A stretch of DNA of 64,000 nt. Source: G963677185 sp963677185. Its GTDB lineage: Bacteria; Bacillota; Syntrophomonadia; Syntrophomonadales; Syntrophomonadaceae. The stretch is taken from NCBI GenBank assembly GCA_963677185.1, contig OY781889.1:124001-188000 (forward strand), given 5' to 3'. Under the pieces are notes generated by a model, which saw only the letters and a program-made list of their open reading frames with translations, ran no database searches and was not told the DNA's origin. Of this stretch, positions 1-8,580 are shown one piece after another (positions within the stretch are counted from its first letter, which is position 1; the number at the start of each line of letters is the position of its first letter). Made by a program: the position numbers and the translations under genes.

Positions 1-1090
1 AAACAACCGGAAGGCTATCCTTGTCAATCATGACAGAAAATTTGCCCAGGTCGTATGCAGGCGCTTTGGCCAGGCGATTGCCATACCACAGTACATATTG
101 GCCAGGTTGAAGATCGGCTATTATCTGCGGCGTAAACGCCTTTACGTCAAATTCTTTTATATCCAGGGCGGGACTGTCCTGGTTGAATATACGCAGTTTA
201 ATATACCGCTGGCACATTTTACCCACCTTAATCCGGTGGTTCTGGTAGCTATAATTATCCCACTGGTAGTCCATTATCTGCCCTTCGCCAATAAGTGCCC
301 AATCTTTCTGATCCACACTTTCAAGGCATTGCACTGTGCGTTTGAAATTGCGTCCGTTTATCTCCATTAGCAGGCTTTCCACCTGGTAGCTCCCGCTTCC
401 CAGGTCAATGATAATATCAGTGCTTTTATCCTTGCTGTTGTTCTGCAAATCCAAAACATTGACAGGTATGGACCGGGAACTGCCGTTTTGCCCCGCGCTT
501 TCCCACAGGACCCGGGCGTTTTTAACCAGCAGAGTCTTTTCTCCGCCGGTCTGAATGTTCAGGCGCAAATAACGAAAGCTGCATTCGGGATATTCCAGAT
601 AGTTTTTTACCAGATCTTTGCCCACCCGAAAAAGCTTGTCCTCACCCAGCAGCATCCAGGTCTGGTTGTCGTCGCTGCCTTCGATTTTAACACTTCGCAA
701 ATAGTCCCCTTCATAGGAAACCTCCATTTCGATGCGGTTATGCAGGTGCCCGCTTTCCCCCAGGTCAAGTGACAATATATTATACTCTCCCGGTACCACG
801 GCGACATCAAACAACCTGGCATCATATGCAGCCCTGCTCTGCAGCCCTCTTTCCACCAGCTGATATGGGATTTCAGTTCCCTGGGCGTCTACCAGGCGCA
901 GATCTGCGAAACCGAAGCGAGCGTGATCCATGACCCCTTTATCCAGTTCGATCAACACAAAGCCGTCCTGTTCAATATTCAATCCCCGGTGGTACTGCCA
1001 GGACTGGCCTTCCCAGGCGCCCTGCGCAATCGATGTGCAAGATGCCAGCATTAAAATGACAACTGCCAGCAGGCTGGCTTTTCTGGTCAT
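1..1090 (-). CDS. DUF3999-type lipoprotein, 3' end cut by window edge
   Basis: Open frame of 363 codons with no stop before the window edge, so the C-terminus is missing. It begins MTRKASLLAVV and has a lipobox-like LASC near residue 18, so it is probably an exported lipoprotein. The rest is soluble and beta-rich, with two stretches resembling galactose-binding (discoidin-like) folds, such as the segment around YLRSVKIEGSDDNQTW. Its ATG overlaps the stop of the DUF2339 gene in an ATGA junction, which implies translational coupling. DUF3999 proteins are, from memory, usual partners of DUF2339 membrane proteins. The molecular function is unknown. The family call rests on the pairing and general appearance, so it is moderately sure. 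Confidence 0.72.
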   Translation of the reverse strand, partial: MTRKASLLAVVILMLASCTSIAQGAWEGQSWQYHRGLNIEQDGFVLIELDKGVMDHARFGFADLRLVDAQGTEIPYQLVERGLQSRAAYDARLFDVAVVPGEYNILSLDLGESGHLHNRIEMEVSYEGDYLRSVKIEGSDDNQTWMLLGEDKLFRVGKDLVKNYLEYPECSFRYLRLNIQTGGEKTLLVKNARVLWESAGQNGSSRSIPVNVLDLQNNSKDKSTDIIIDLGSGSYQVESLLMEINGRNFKRTVQCLESVDQKDWALIGEGQIMDYQWDNYSYQNHRIKVGKMCQRYIKLRIFNQDSPALDIKEFDVKAFTPQIIADLQPGQYVLWYGNRLAKAPAYDLGKFSVMIDKDSLPVV

Positions 1091-2904
1091 ATGCCGCGTT
1101 CCTCCCCTTTGCTTTTCCGTTGGTAAATGAACGATACCGCCACCAGTATTGCTCCTACGATCAATAAAATCAGGACTCTTAATATTATTGGCAGATTGCT
1201 TAAATCAAACAGCATTACTTTGCAGATGATTATGCCGAACAATCCCAGGGCCAGGAAGCGGATGCCTTTAATCTCCTTCAGCATGCCGGCAGTCATTACA
1301 GCGATCGCGAAAACCACCCAGGATATGGACACGGCAAAATCTGATGAGAAAGTCGAGGCACAATAATGCAGAGCGTATACGGTTTCCGAGCTCAAGGTCA
1401 ACAGCGCAAAAATTGTGCCCAGCACAGCAGCAGGCCAGGCTGCATGACGCTCCAGCCGGTATATTTCCTCGCTTGTATTATAAAGATAAGCAGCTATATA
1501 GGCCACCAGAACAGTAAGCAGCATGGACATGAAATAGTAGTTCAAAACCGGGATCAGCCCGAACTTCTGCAAATTGTCATAATAGTAGTATTGATGGGGC
1601 GAATCAGCAAAAACGATCAGGCTGATTATCATAGCAAACAGGAATGAAATGATGCGCAGGCTAATCATTCGGCCCCGGGTTCCACCGTAGAATACGACCC
1701 CGGCTTCTACCAGCCAGGCTGCATAAATCCACTCATCCTGCAGCTGCAGCGGAATGGCCATCGTTACAAAGGTCAGGCCGGTTCCCAGCAGGGCAATATG
1801 AAGAACCCGGTCCCCCATTTCCTTCCTGGTCAGCACCAGGCTAACCGCCAGGTATGCCGCGGCCAGCACTATGGCTATGGGGCCCAATAAAAAGTGAAAA
1901 CTGGTATCAAAGCTTTCATAGCTGGCGATAAAATAGGCAAAGGAGTTCATGGTCAGCAGAAAAACCTCCGTTACCCTGGCTGGCTCCTTGTTGCGGACAT
2001 TATACACAAAGGCCAGCGCTCCGAATATCAGGAAAAACAGGGTGGCATATGCCTGGAAAATCCAGGTTTCAGCATCCCAGCCGTAGGGCAGGCTCTCCTT
2101 GTAAATCCAGTAAACAGCCCAGGTGGCGATAAAAGCAATAATATTAAGGCTGCGCCAGTTTTTATGTTTGGCAATAAAAAGAACGCCCAGATTGAGAATG
2201 GCGATATAGGTTAGCAGCCCAATGGTGTTGGGATCAGTCCGCCCGATGAGAAACGGGGCCATAAAACCGCCCACCGCGGCCAGAAAGGCTACACCGTATG
2301 CAGATTGCCGGACCGCCAGAATGCCTCCGGTCAGCGCCGTGATCACCAGTATGGCAAAGGCCGGCATGCGGTCTATAAGGTGATAGGAGCCCACTGCAAA
2401 AAATGTGCTTAGATATATGATGCCCATGGCACCGCCGCTGAAGCCCTGGGAAAAATACTCATAGCCCTTGTTCATCATTACATAACCGGCGGCCAGAAAG
2501 CCGATACCGGCGAAATAGCCGATGATAACGCGTCCTGCAGGACCAATCCAGTTGTTGTCGAAGGAATATTTCAAGAAGTAGCCTGCAGCAAAAAGGAGAA
2601 CGATAATTCCGATGCGGTTTAGAAGACGCCCGCCGATGATGTTTTCCAGGCCTTCCTTGCGAAGTGAATCCCATTTTCCCTCGAATGATGAAGGAATTCG
2701 GGCTGGCGGCTCGGGCCATGCTTCATGCAGCATGCTTTCGTTCTGAACACCTCCCGGGCTTTTCTGGACTTCAGTCTCGCCAAGCAGAGGCTCCGAACCA
2801 GCCGCGGTAATTCTGGTTTCCAGATTGACCAGCAACTGGCGCAGTTCTCGAATTTCCCGTTCCAGCCCATCCAGGCGGGCATTGATGTCCTGATTATCAG
2901 GCAT
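1087..2904 (-). CDS. DUF2339 polytopic membrane protein
   Basis: 605 residues. Residues 1-38 are a heptad-rich coiled coil (LDGLEREIRELRQLLVNLE), residues 40-80 a Pro/Glu-rich linker, and from about residue 95 to the end there are well over ten hydrophobic segments joined by short loops. This is the architecture of the DUF2339 family (long integral membrane proteins of unknown function). The ATG at 2904 follows a GGAGG site. It is co-transcribed with the DUF3999 lipoprotein downstream (4-base overlap), which suggests a membrane/lipoprotein complex in the cell envelope. No catalytic motif is apparent. A polysaccharide or lipid-related role is possible but unsupported. Confidence 0.85.
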   Translation of the reverse strand: MPDNQDINARLDGLEREIRELRQLLVNLETRITAAGSEPLLGETEVQKSPGGVQNESMLHEAWPEPPARIPSSFEGKWDSLRKEGLENIIGGRLLNRIGIIVLLFAAGYFLKYSFDNNWIGPAGRVIIGYFAGIGFLAAGYVMMNKGYEYFSQGFSGGAMGIIYLSTFFAVGSYHLIDRMPAFAILVITALTGGILAVRQSAYGVAFLAAVGGFMAPFLIGRTDPNTIGLLTYIAILNLGVLFIAKHKNWRSLNIIAFIATWAVYWIYKESLPYGWDAETWIFQAYATLFFLIFGALAFVYNVRNKEPARVTEVFLLTMNSFAYFIASYESFDTSFHFLLGPIAIVLAAAYLAVSLVLTRKEMGDRVLHIALLGTGLTFVTMAIPLQLQDEWIYAAWLVEAGVVFYGGTRGRMISLRIISFLFAMIISLIVFADSPHQYYYYDNLQKFGLIPVLNYYFMSMLLTVLVAYIAAYLYNTSEEIYRLERHAAWPAAVLGTIFALLTLSSETVYALHYCASTFSSDFAVSISWVVFAIAVMTAGMLKEIKGIRFLALGLFGIIICKVMLFDLSNLPIILRVLILLIVGAILVAVSFIYQRKSKGEERGI

Positions 2905-3070
2905 TTGATCCCTCCTTAGCTTTGATTGAATCGGGTCTTTGTGCTACTATACTATCGAATGGCTTTGCCTGCCGGGAAGATCCGGCACCGCAAACAACGA
3001 CTGCATCTATTATAATCGATTGTCCGTCATACTGTAAACATGGCTCAAACGCCGTTTATATGGAGGTTTC

Positions 3071-3598
3071 ATGGTTACTATTCGCAGAGCAAACTCCAAG
3101 GATGCGCCTGGTATTGCCCGGGTCAGAGTAGATACGTGGAGGAGCGCCTATTCCGGGCTCCTGCCAGTTGACTATCTGGACTCTCTGGATTACCAGGAAA
3201 GCGCCAGGCAGTTCATGTCATTCTTCAACCACGAGCCTGAACAGTATGTTATATACGTTGCCGAAGAAGACAGCGGCAATATAGTGGGTTTTGCCTGCGG
3301 AGGCCCGGAGCGTAAAGACTCCCGGCCGCAATACGGTGAGATCTATGCCATATACGTTTCTCGCGCATATCAGCGGCAGGGCCTGGGCGCACAGCTCATG
3401 ACCAATTGCGCCCGTTCCTTCAGGGCAGACGGCATGTCCAGCATGGTCCTGTGGGTTTTGGCCGACAATCCCTTCCGAGGCTTTTATGAAATGCTTAATG
3501 GCCAGAAATCCGGCAATGATTACTTTGCAATCCAGGACCTCAGCGCCCCCCTGCTGGCATACGAATGGCCAGACCTGAACAGCCTGACCAAAGAATAG
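3071..3598 (+). CDS. GNAT-family N-acetyltransferase
   Basis: 175 residues, near the normal length for a single GNAT domain. The acetyl-CoA pyrophosphate-binding motif A is visible as the IYAIYVSRAYQRQGLGAQL region (about residues 93-111), with the Q/R-x-x-G-x-G/A loop QRQGLG. The N-terminal ITIRRA-like strand and WRSAYSGLLP helix are typical of GNATs that take small amines or protein N-termini. The ATG at 3071 has a TGGAGG site 5-6 bases upstream. It is transcribed alone, divergent from the DUF2339 gene and convergent with the DUF1015 gene across a long repeat region. The substrate cannot be told from sequence. Confidence 0.88.
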   Translation: MVTIRRANSKDAPGIARVRVDTWRSAYSGLLPVDYLDSLDYQESARQFMSFFNHEPEQYVIYVAEEDSGNIVGFACGGPERKDSRPQYGEIYAIYVSRAYQRQGLGAQLMTNCARSFRADGMSSMVLWVLADNPFRGFYEMLNGQKSGNDYFAIQDLSAPLLAYEWPDLNSLTKE

Positions 3599-3611
3599 AC
3601 GTTGAAAATCA

Positions 3612-3662
3612 GTGAAGGGTTATAAATCACCAGAACCGTCCCCCTGATTTAAAACCCTTCAC
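3612..3662. repeat. REP-like palindrome, copy B
   Basis: Arms 3612-3629 and 3645-3662 (18 bases, one mismatch) enclose a 15-base loop. Bases 3623-3653 are identical over 31 bases to 6555-6585 in the perfect inverted repeat at 6509-6587. A decayed partial copy (CTGATTTA then CCAGAACCC) follows at about 3669-3687. The CAGGGGGACGGTTC core resembles short palindromes I recall as widespread between genes in Firmicutes, sometimes tied to REP-type Y1 transposases. No such transposase is in this window. Confidence 0.75.
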
Positions 3663-3689
3663 CCGTCACCCTGATTTACCAGAACCCTC

Positions 3690-4116
3690 TACCTTTTACG
3701 TTTTACTTTTTACGTCTTACTTTTTACGTCTTACTTCTTACCTTTTACGTTTTACCTTTTACTTTTTACTTTTTACGTCTTACCTTTCACGTTTCACGTT
3801 TCACGTTTTACGTCTTACCCTTTACCTTTTACGTCTCACGTTTTACGTTTCACGTTTCACGTTTTACGTCTTACCTTTCACGTTTCACGTTTCACGTCTC
3901 ACGTTTCACGTTTTACTTTTTACGTCTTACGTTTCACGTCTCACGTCTCACGTCTTACGTCTTACGTCTTACGTCTTACTTTTTACGTTTTACTTTTCAC
4001 GTCTCACGTCTTACCTTTTACGTTTCACGTCTCACGTTTCACGTTTTACTTTTTACGTCTTACGTTTCACGTCTCACGTCTCACGTCTCACGTCTTACCT
4101 TTCACGTTTTACTTTT
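3690..4116. repeat. 61-unit heptanucleotide tandem array
   Basis: 427 bases made of exactly 61 seven-base units with no indel. Every unit fits Y-A-C-[G/C/T]-[T/C]-[T/C]-T. The common units are TACGTCT, TACGTTT, CACGTTT, CACGTCT, TACTTTT and TACCTTT. There is higher-order duplication: 3887-3955 and 4020-4088 are identical over 69 bases, an offset of 19 units. The array ends five bases beyond the stop codon of the DUF1015 gene and lies between two convergent genes. On the minus strand it reads as purine-rich ARACGTR units. Confidence 0.97.
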
Positions 4117-4121
4117 AACCC

Positions 4122-5363
4122 CTATATCCGATGTATGAATATGCCGCTGCGCAGCTTTGGTTCGAACCAGGTGGATTTGGGGGGCATTATTTGTCCAGCG
4201 TCGGCCACTGACATCAGGTCGCCTATTCCGGTGGGGTACATGGAAAAAGCGACTTTCATGCCTTCATTCACTCTTTTCTCCAGCTCCTTCAGACCTCTGC
4301 CCCCGCCGACAAAATCAATGCGCTTGCTGGTGCGAGGATCGTCAATACCCAGGAGCGGCCCCAGCACCCGCTCCTGAAGAATAGAGACATCCAGGCTCTG
4401 GACCGCGTCGTTTTCGTTGCAAATGCCTTCCCTGGCTTCAAGAATTTGCCATTGTCCGTTCAGGTACATACCGAACTGGTGCTTTTTCAAGGGTTTGAAC
4501 GGCCCTTCACCGCTATGCGGCTTCAGCTCGAAATCTGTCTGCAGTGCGGCCAGGAATGCTTCATCGCTCAAGCCGTTAAGATCTTTCAGCACACGGTTAT
4601 AGTCCATGATATAGAGATCGGCATCGGGAAAGATGACTGATAAAAAATAGTTGTATTCTTCTTCTCCGGTATACTGCCCCTGCTGCTCGCGGCGCTTTTG
4701 GCCGACTTTGACGGCGGAAGCCGAGCGGTGATGCCCGTCGGCGATATACAATACCGGGATCTGGGCAAAAGCGTCTCCCAGCTGGCGTACGGTCTCGTCA
4801 TCATCGACCACCCATACGGTGTGCCCGATTCCATCCTCGGACATATAGTCGTAAACCGGCTTGCCCTTCATAATGCCTTCAGTTATTGCGTTGATATCTT
4901 CACGCACCGGATATGTCAGGAAAATTGGGCCGGTTTGCGCATTGCAGATATCCACATGGGTGGTGCGGTCCAGTTCCTTATCAGCCCTGGTTAATTCATG
5001 TTTTTTAATGCGGTCCTCCAGGTAGTCGTCGATGGACGCACCGGCCACCAGTCCGGTCTGATAACGCCCTTCCATCTGCTGGCGGTAAATATAGAAACAG
5101 GGCTTGTTTTCTTCCACGAATATACCCTGTTCGATCATGCTGTCCAGATTTTCCCTGGCTTTTGCATATACCCGGGGGTCGTACAGATCGATAGCCGGGT
5201 CCAGATCAATTTCGGCCTTATCTACGTGCAGAAAAGAATACGGGTTGCCTTTAACCATATCCCGGGCTTCTTCGCTGCTCATCACGTCATAGGGCAGCGC
5301 AGCCACCTTGCTTACCAGTTCAGGGACTGGTCTTAATGCTTTGAAAGGGCGAACAACAGCCAT
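4122..5363 (-). CDS. DUF1015 family protein with DGHHR motif
   Basis: 413 residues, full length for the DUF1015 family (COG4198). It begins MAVVRPFKALRP and carries the family signature around ALPYDVMSSEEA (22-33). At residues 207-215 it has IADGHHRSA. A D/G-H-H-R motif of this kind is the hallmark of ParB/sulfiredoxin-fold proteins, including the ADP-dependent serine kinase SerK. The gene starts 23 bases after the stop of a class V aminotransferase gene, so they form an operon, an association I recall as recurrent. A role in serine or phosphoserine metabolism is an inference only. Its stop lies five bases from the heptamer array. Confidence 0.85.
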   Translation of the reverse strand: MAVVRPFKALRPVPELVSKVAALPYDVMSSEEARDMVKGNPYSFLHVDKAEIDLDPAIDLYDPRVYAKARENLDSMIEQGIFVEENKPCFYIYRQQMEGRYQTGLVAGASIDDYLEDRIKKHELTRADKELDRTTHVDICNAQTGPIFLTYPVREDINAITEGIMKGKPVYDYMSEDGIGHTVWVVDDDETVRQLGDAFAQIPVLYIADGHHRSASAVKVGQKRREQQGQYTGEEEYNYFLSVIFPDADLYIMDYNRVLKDLNGLSDEAFLAALQTDFELKPHSGEGPFKPLKKHQFGMYLNGQWQILEAREGICNENDAVQSLDVSILQERVLGPLLGIDDPRTSKRIDFVGGGRGLKELEKRVNEGMKVAFSMYPTGIGDLMSVADAGQIMPPKSTWFEPKLRSGIFIHRI

Positions 5364-5386
5364 TTTAAACCTCCATGCTTATCTGC

Positions 5387-6460
5387 TTATTTAAATCCTA
5401 ATATGTCGTCGATATGCCCGAGCAGCTCTCGGACATCTTCGGGAGTTGCTTCGGCCATGTGGGCGATGCGGAAGTTTTTGCCCTTCATTTTACCGTAGCC
5501 GTTCGAGATCTGGAAACCGCGCTCGCCCAGCTGCTGGTTCAGTTCGGCCACATCTATTCTGCGGGTATTGCTTATCGTGGTCAGGGTGTTGGACATGTAG
5601 CGCTCGTCAGCAAAAAGGGCAAAATGCTGGCGGGCCCAGGCCCGCACTATTTCCGCCATTTCTATATGCCGGGCAAACCGTCTTTCCAGGCCTTCCTCCA
5701 TAATCTTATCCAGCTGGTAATCCAGGGCAAACATTAGAGAAAGAGCCGGTGTGGAAGGATACTGGTAGTCTTTGGTTTGAATATAATCATACAGTGCCAG
5801 CAAATCCAGGTAAAAACCGCGATTCTTAATATTCTTAGCCCTTTCCACTGCTTTCCTGGAAAAAGTGCACAGCGACAGGCCCGGGGGCAGCCCTAAAGCC
5901 TTCTGGGTCGAAGTGATGCATATGTCCACTCCCAGTTCGTCCACCGGAATTTTGCTCCCCCCTGCGGATGACACCGAATCCAGGCAAACGACTACTTCCG
6001 GGTACTCGGCCAAAATCGGAGCAATCCGCTCCATTGGATTCATAATTCCGGTTGAAGTCTCATTGTGCGTAAGCGTGATTAAATCGTACTTTCCGCTGCT
6101 CAGAGCATGGTCAACCATTGCAGGGGTAGTCGCCTGTCCCCATTCCACTTCGTACAGATCCGCTGGAACATTGTTGGCCACCGCCATCTCGTACCAGCGA
6201 CTGCCAAAAGCCCCGACTGAAAAAACAGCCGCTTTTTTAGCGGTGCAGGAACGCACTGCCCCTTCCATTAATCCGCTGCCCGAGCTGGTAGAAACCAGTA
6301 TCTCGCTGTCCGTATACCACAATTTTTGCATTTTTTGGCTAATGCGGCGCTGCAACGCCGAAGCATCCTTTCCGCGATGCCCAATCATCGGAGTAGAGAG
6401 CTTCTGCAAAACATCTTCACTAACCTCTACCGGGCCGGGAATGAACAGTTTCTTATGCAT
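5387..6460 (-). CDS. class V PLP-dependent aminotransferase (alanine-glyoxylate/serine-pyruvate type)
   Basis: 357 residues from the ATG at 6460. A TTG four codons earlier is in frame but sits directly on the AAGGAGGT site, so the ATG is preferred. The start HKKLFIPGPVEV and the PMIGHRG segment are typical of alanine-glyoxylate/serine-pyruvate aminotransferases. The PLP-binding lysine is in CITSTQKALGLPPG, and the Asp that contacts the pyridine nitrogen is in VCLDSVSS. The likely reaction is amino transfer between alanine or serine and glyoxylate or another 2-oxo acid. It is followed by the DUF1015 gene in the same operon. It is separated from map by the REP-like palindrome, which may insulate the two units. 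Confidence 0.9.
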   Translation of the reverse strand: MHKKLFIPGPVEVSEDVLQKLSTPMIGHRGKDASALQRRISQKMQKLWYTDSEILVSTSSGSGLMEGAVRSCTAKKAAVFSVGAFGSRWYEMAVANNVPADLYEVEWGQATTPAMVDHALSSGKYDLITLTHNETSTGIMNPMERIAPILAEYPEVVVCLDSVSSAGGSKIPVDELGVDICITSTQKALGLPPGLSLCTFSRKAVERAKNIKNRGFYLDLLALYDYIQTKDYQYPSTPALSLMFALDYQLDKIMEEGLERRFARHIEMAEIVRAWARQHFALFADERYMSNTLTTISNTRRIDVAELNQQLGERGFQISNGYGKMKGKNFRIAHMAEATPEDVRELLGHIDDILGFK

Positions 6461-6508
6461 GACCGGTGCCAACCTCCTTACTAATTTTGCTGCCGGAATA
6501 GCAGCGAT

Positions 6509-6587
6509 GGTTTAAATCAGGGGGACGGTTCTGGTGATTTAAATCTGACGGATTTAAATCACCAGAACCGTCCCCCTGATTTAAACC
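6509..6587. repeat. perfect 37-bp inverted repeat, REP-like copy A
   Basis: Arms 6509-6545 and 6551-6587 are perfectly complementary over 37 bases, with a five-base TGACG loop. The core TTTAAATCAGGGGGACGG is shared with 3612-3662. It fills the gap between map and the aminotransferase gene. It would form a very stable RNA or DNA hairpin, but no T-run follows on either strand, so it is not a standard terminator. Confidence 0.95.
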
Positions 6588-6613
6588 GTCTCCATGCCTG
6601 CTCGCATTTGCCA

Positions 6614-7483
6614 CTACTGAGTTAGAATCTCCGGCTCTCCTTCGGTTACCAGAATGGTGTGCTCCCATTGGGCGGAAAGCTTGCCATCAACAGTGAGCAC
6701 CGTCCAGTTGTCTTCCAGCACCCGGCACTTGTAAGCGCCGGCATTAACCATGGGCTCTATAGTGATTACCATGCCTGGCACCAGTACGGCTCCATATTTG
6801 CGGGAGCCATAATGCTGAACAAAAGGATCTTCGTGAAAATCATTGCCGGTGCCATGTCCCCCAAAATCCCGCACTACCGAAAATCCATGGCCTTTGGCAT
6901 GCTGTTCTATTGCATAGCCTATGTCGCCAGTGGTATTCAAAGACTTCGCCAGATTGATACCGATATTCATGCATTCTCTGGCCACCTGGACCAGCTTGCG
7001 GGCTTCGTCTGACACCTCGCCAATCATGTACATCCGGGAAGCGTCTCCGTAATAGCCGTTTAAAATGCAAGTCACATCCACATTAACGATGTCGCCTTCT
7101 ACCAGGACCGTATCTCCGGGGATGCCATGACAGATCACGTTGTTAATCGAAGTGCAGGTGCTTTTGGGATAACCTTTGTAATTGAGCGGAGCGGGAATCG
7201 CTCCGTGTTGCACGGTCATTTCATGCACCCAGGTATTAATCTCATCTGTGGAAACGCCAGCCTTTATCTTGTCTCCGACCATGTCCAGGATTCGCGCGGT
7301 CAGATGACCGGCCTTGCGAATGCCTTCGACCTGTTCAGGGGTCTTGATAAGATTGCGATCAGGAATCTGGTAGCCTTTGCGGGCTTTTTCCTCCAGAAGC
7401 TGGTCTTGCTTCATGTGGCACTTCTTGTATTTCTGGCCACTTCCGCACCAGCAAGCATCATTTCTGGATAAAGACATTAGCAT
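6614..7483 (-). CDS. map: methionine aminopeptidase with N-terminal SEC-C motif
   Basis: 289 residues. Residues 9-23 are an SEC-C zinc motif (CWCGSGQKYKKCH), and a type I methionine aminopeptidase domain follows. The dinuclear metal ligands are visible as D136 (VNVDVT), D147 (YGDAS), H210 (FGGHGTG), E243 (TIEPM) and E274 (QWEHTI), with substrate-contacting H119. It removes the initiator methionine from nascent proteins. The SEC-C extension is a known variant thought to help ribosome or protein contact. The ATG at 7483 follows GAGGGG. The gene lies 19 bases after the predicted nuclease gene, so probably in one transcript. It is outside the usual ribosomal-protein operon, where a second map may exist. 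Confidence 0.96.
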   Translation of the reverse strand: MLMSLSRNDACWCGSGQKYKKCHMKQDQLLEEKARKGYQIPDRNLIKTPEQVEGIRKAGHLTARILDMVGDKIKAGVSTDEINTWVHEMTVQHGAIPAPLNYKGYPKSTCTSINNVICHGIPGDTVLVEGDIVNVDVTCILNGYYGDASRMYMIGEVSDEARKLVQVARECMNIGINLAKSLNTTGDIGYAIEQHAKGHGFSVVRDFGGHGTGNDFHEDPFVQHYGSRKYGAVLVPGMVITIEPMVNAGAYKCRVLEDNWTVLTVDGKLSAQWEHTILVTEGEPEILTQ

Positions 7484-7502
7484 TGTGTTTCCCCTCTATA
7501 CA

Positions 7503-8492
7503 TTAAGCGTTCATTTCTTCCTGCAAGGTCCTGGCGTCTTCCACTGTTTTGTGGAGAAACTCCTTGAACCGGACCGGGGATTCCAGGATCGAGCGGTCAA
7601 CCTTGAAGGTCGCCATTCCCCCGGCAAACTGAACAATATCATAACCCTTTTTCTTCAACAGTTCCAGGGCAATTTTCTCCATTATGTCCAGGTGGCGGCT
7701 TTCCCGGTTACCCGAATAGTAAATAGCCTGAATTAGAATATCGCAGTATATGTGGCTGGCGGAAAAAGCCAGGCTGTCGTCGAAGTATTCGTAGAGTCCC
7801 ATTAACTCCTTGCCCTGGTATTTGATCGGAATGTTAATAAACGGGAATATGCGTCCGCGCACATAAGAGTTCTTCAACGATGTAGTGGAAAGTATGCCGC
7901 ATGTTTCCAGCTCTTCGTCCCCGGAATCTTCGATAAAATCCTTGACCAATGCAAAAATGTGCTCTACCCAGGCTTCCCGTTCGTGAATAGTGCGATTGCC
8001 GGAATTAACAAACGAATCCCAGGCCTGCATATGCTTTTCCAGTTCAGCCATACTGGAAAAATTTATGTCCAGATCTTCCTGCCCGGTGAGCAGGCTCACC
8101 CTTATCCCGGACAGCGCGGCACCCATCTTGACATCTTCGGAAGCCTCCTGCGCCACCAGGATCATTTGCGGAATATAATAATTGCGGCCGAATTCTTTAT
8201 GCCAGGCGCGGCGGGTGTCATCAGCGAGAGAGGCCAGAAGGGCCTTAAATTCAAGCATCGCTGAAACATCGGCACTGGTCAGCCGGCCTGCCTTGACCTG
8301 GACAATGACCGGTCGGCCATCCCGGCTATCTTGAAACAGCAGGTCAATCTGCCGTTCGAAACCTTCGCGCCCGATGCTGACTCCTCTTCCCATGCCCTGT
8401 TCTCCTTCCATACCGGACAGCATGTAACGATCGTCCAGAAACCAGGGATAATCGGCAATAAGCCTGATAATATCAGCCCGCTCCATTTTCAT
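7503..8492 (-). CDS. predicted PD-(D/E)XK-fold nuclease-like protein
   Basis: 329 residues from the ATG at 8492, which has AAGGAGGG eight bases upstream. A longer frame to 8546 lacks a site. The N-terminal third contains FERQIDLLFQD (about 46-56), then RPVIVQVKAG (about 60-69), the Asp...(E/Q)-x-Lys arrangement of restriction-endonuclease-like folds, as in NucS/DUF91-type proteins. The rest is mixed alpha/beta without further motifs I recognise. It lies between the CBS protein and map on the same strand. The nuclease idea is moderate: Gln replaces the usual acidic residue of the ExK pair, as in some active members. The biological role is unknown. Confidence 0.6.
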   Translation of the reverse strand: MKMERADIIRLIADYPWFLDDRYMLSGMEGEQGMGRGVSIGREGFERQIDLLFQDSRDGRPVIVQVKAGRLTSADVSAMLEFKALLASLADDTRRAWHKEFGRNYYIPQMILVAQEASEDVKMGAALSGIRVSLLTGQEDLDINFSSMAELEKHMQAWDSFVNSGNRTIHEREAWVEHIFALVKDFIEDSGDEELETCGILSTTSLKNSYVRGRIFPFINIPIKYQGKELMGLYEYFDDSLAFSASHIYCDILIQAIYYSGNRESRHLDIMEKIALELLKKKGYDIVQFAGGMATFKVDRSILESPVRFKEFLHKTVEDARTLQEEMNA

Positions 8493-8580
8493 CAGGAAAC
8501 CCTCCTTTTTAATGATAATTAAAATAAAGAGCCCTCTGCCAAGCACAAAGAGCCCTGTTCCAGGTTGGTAACGGCAAAAG

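Noticed and set aside
3690..4116. CRISPR array
   Set aside because: Units are only seven bases and contiguous, with no spacers and no cas genes.
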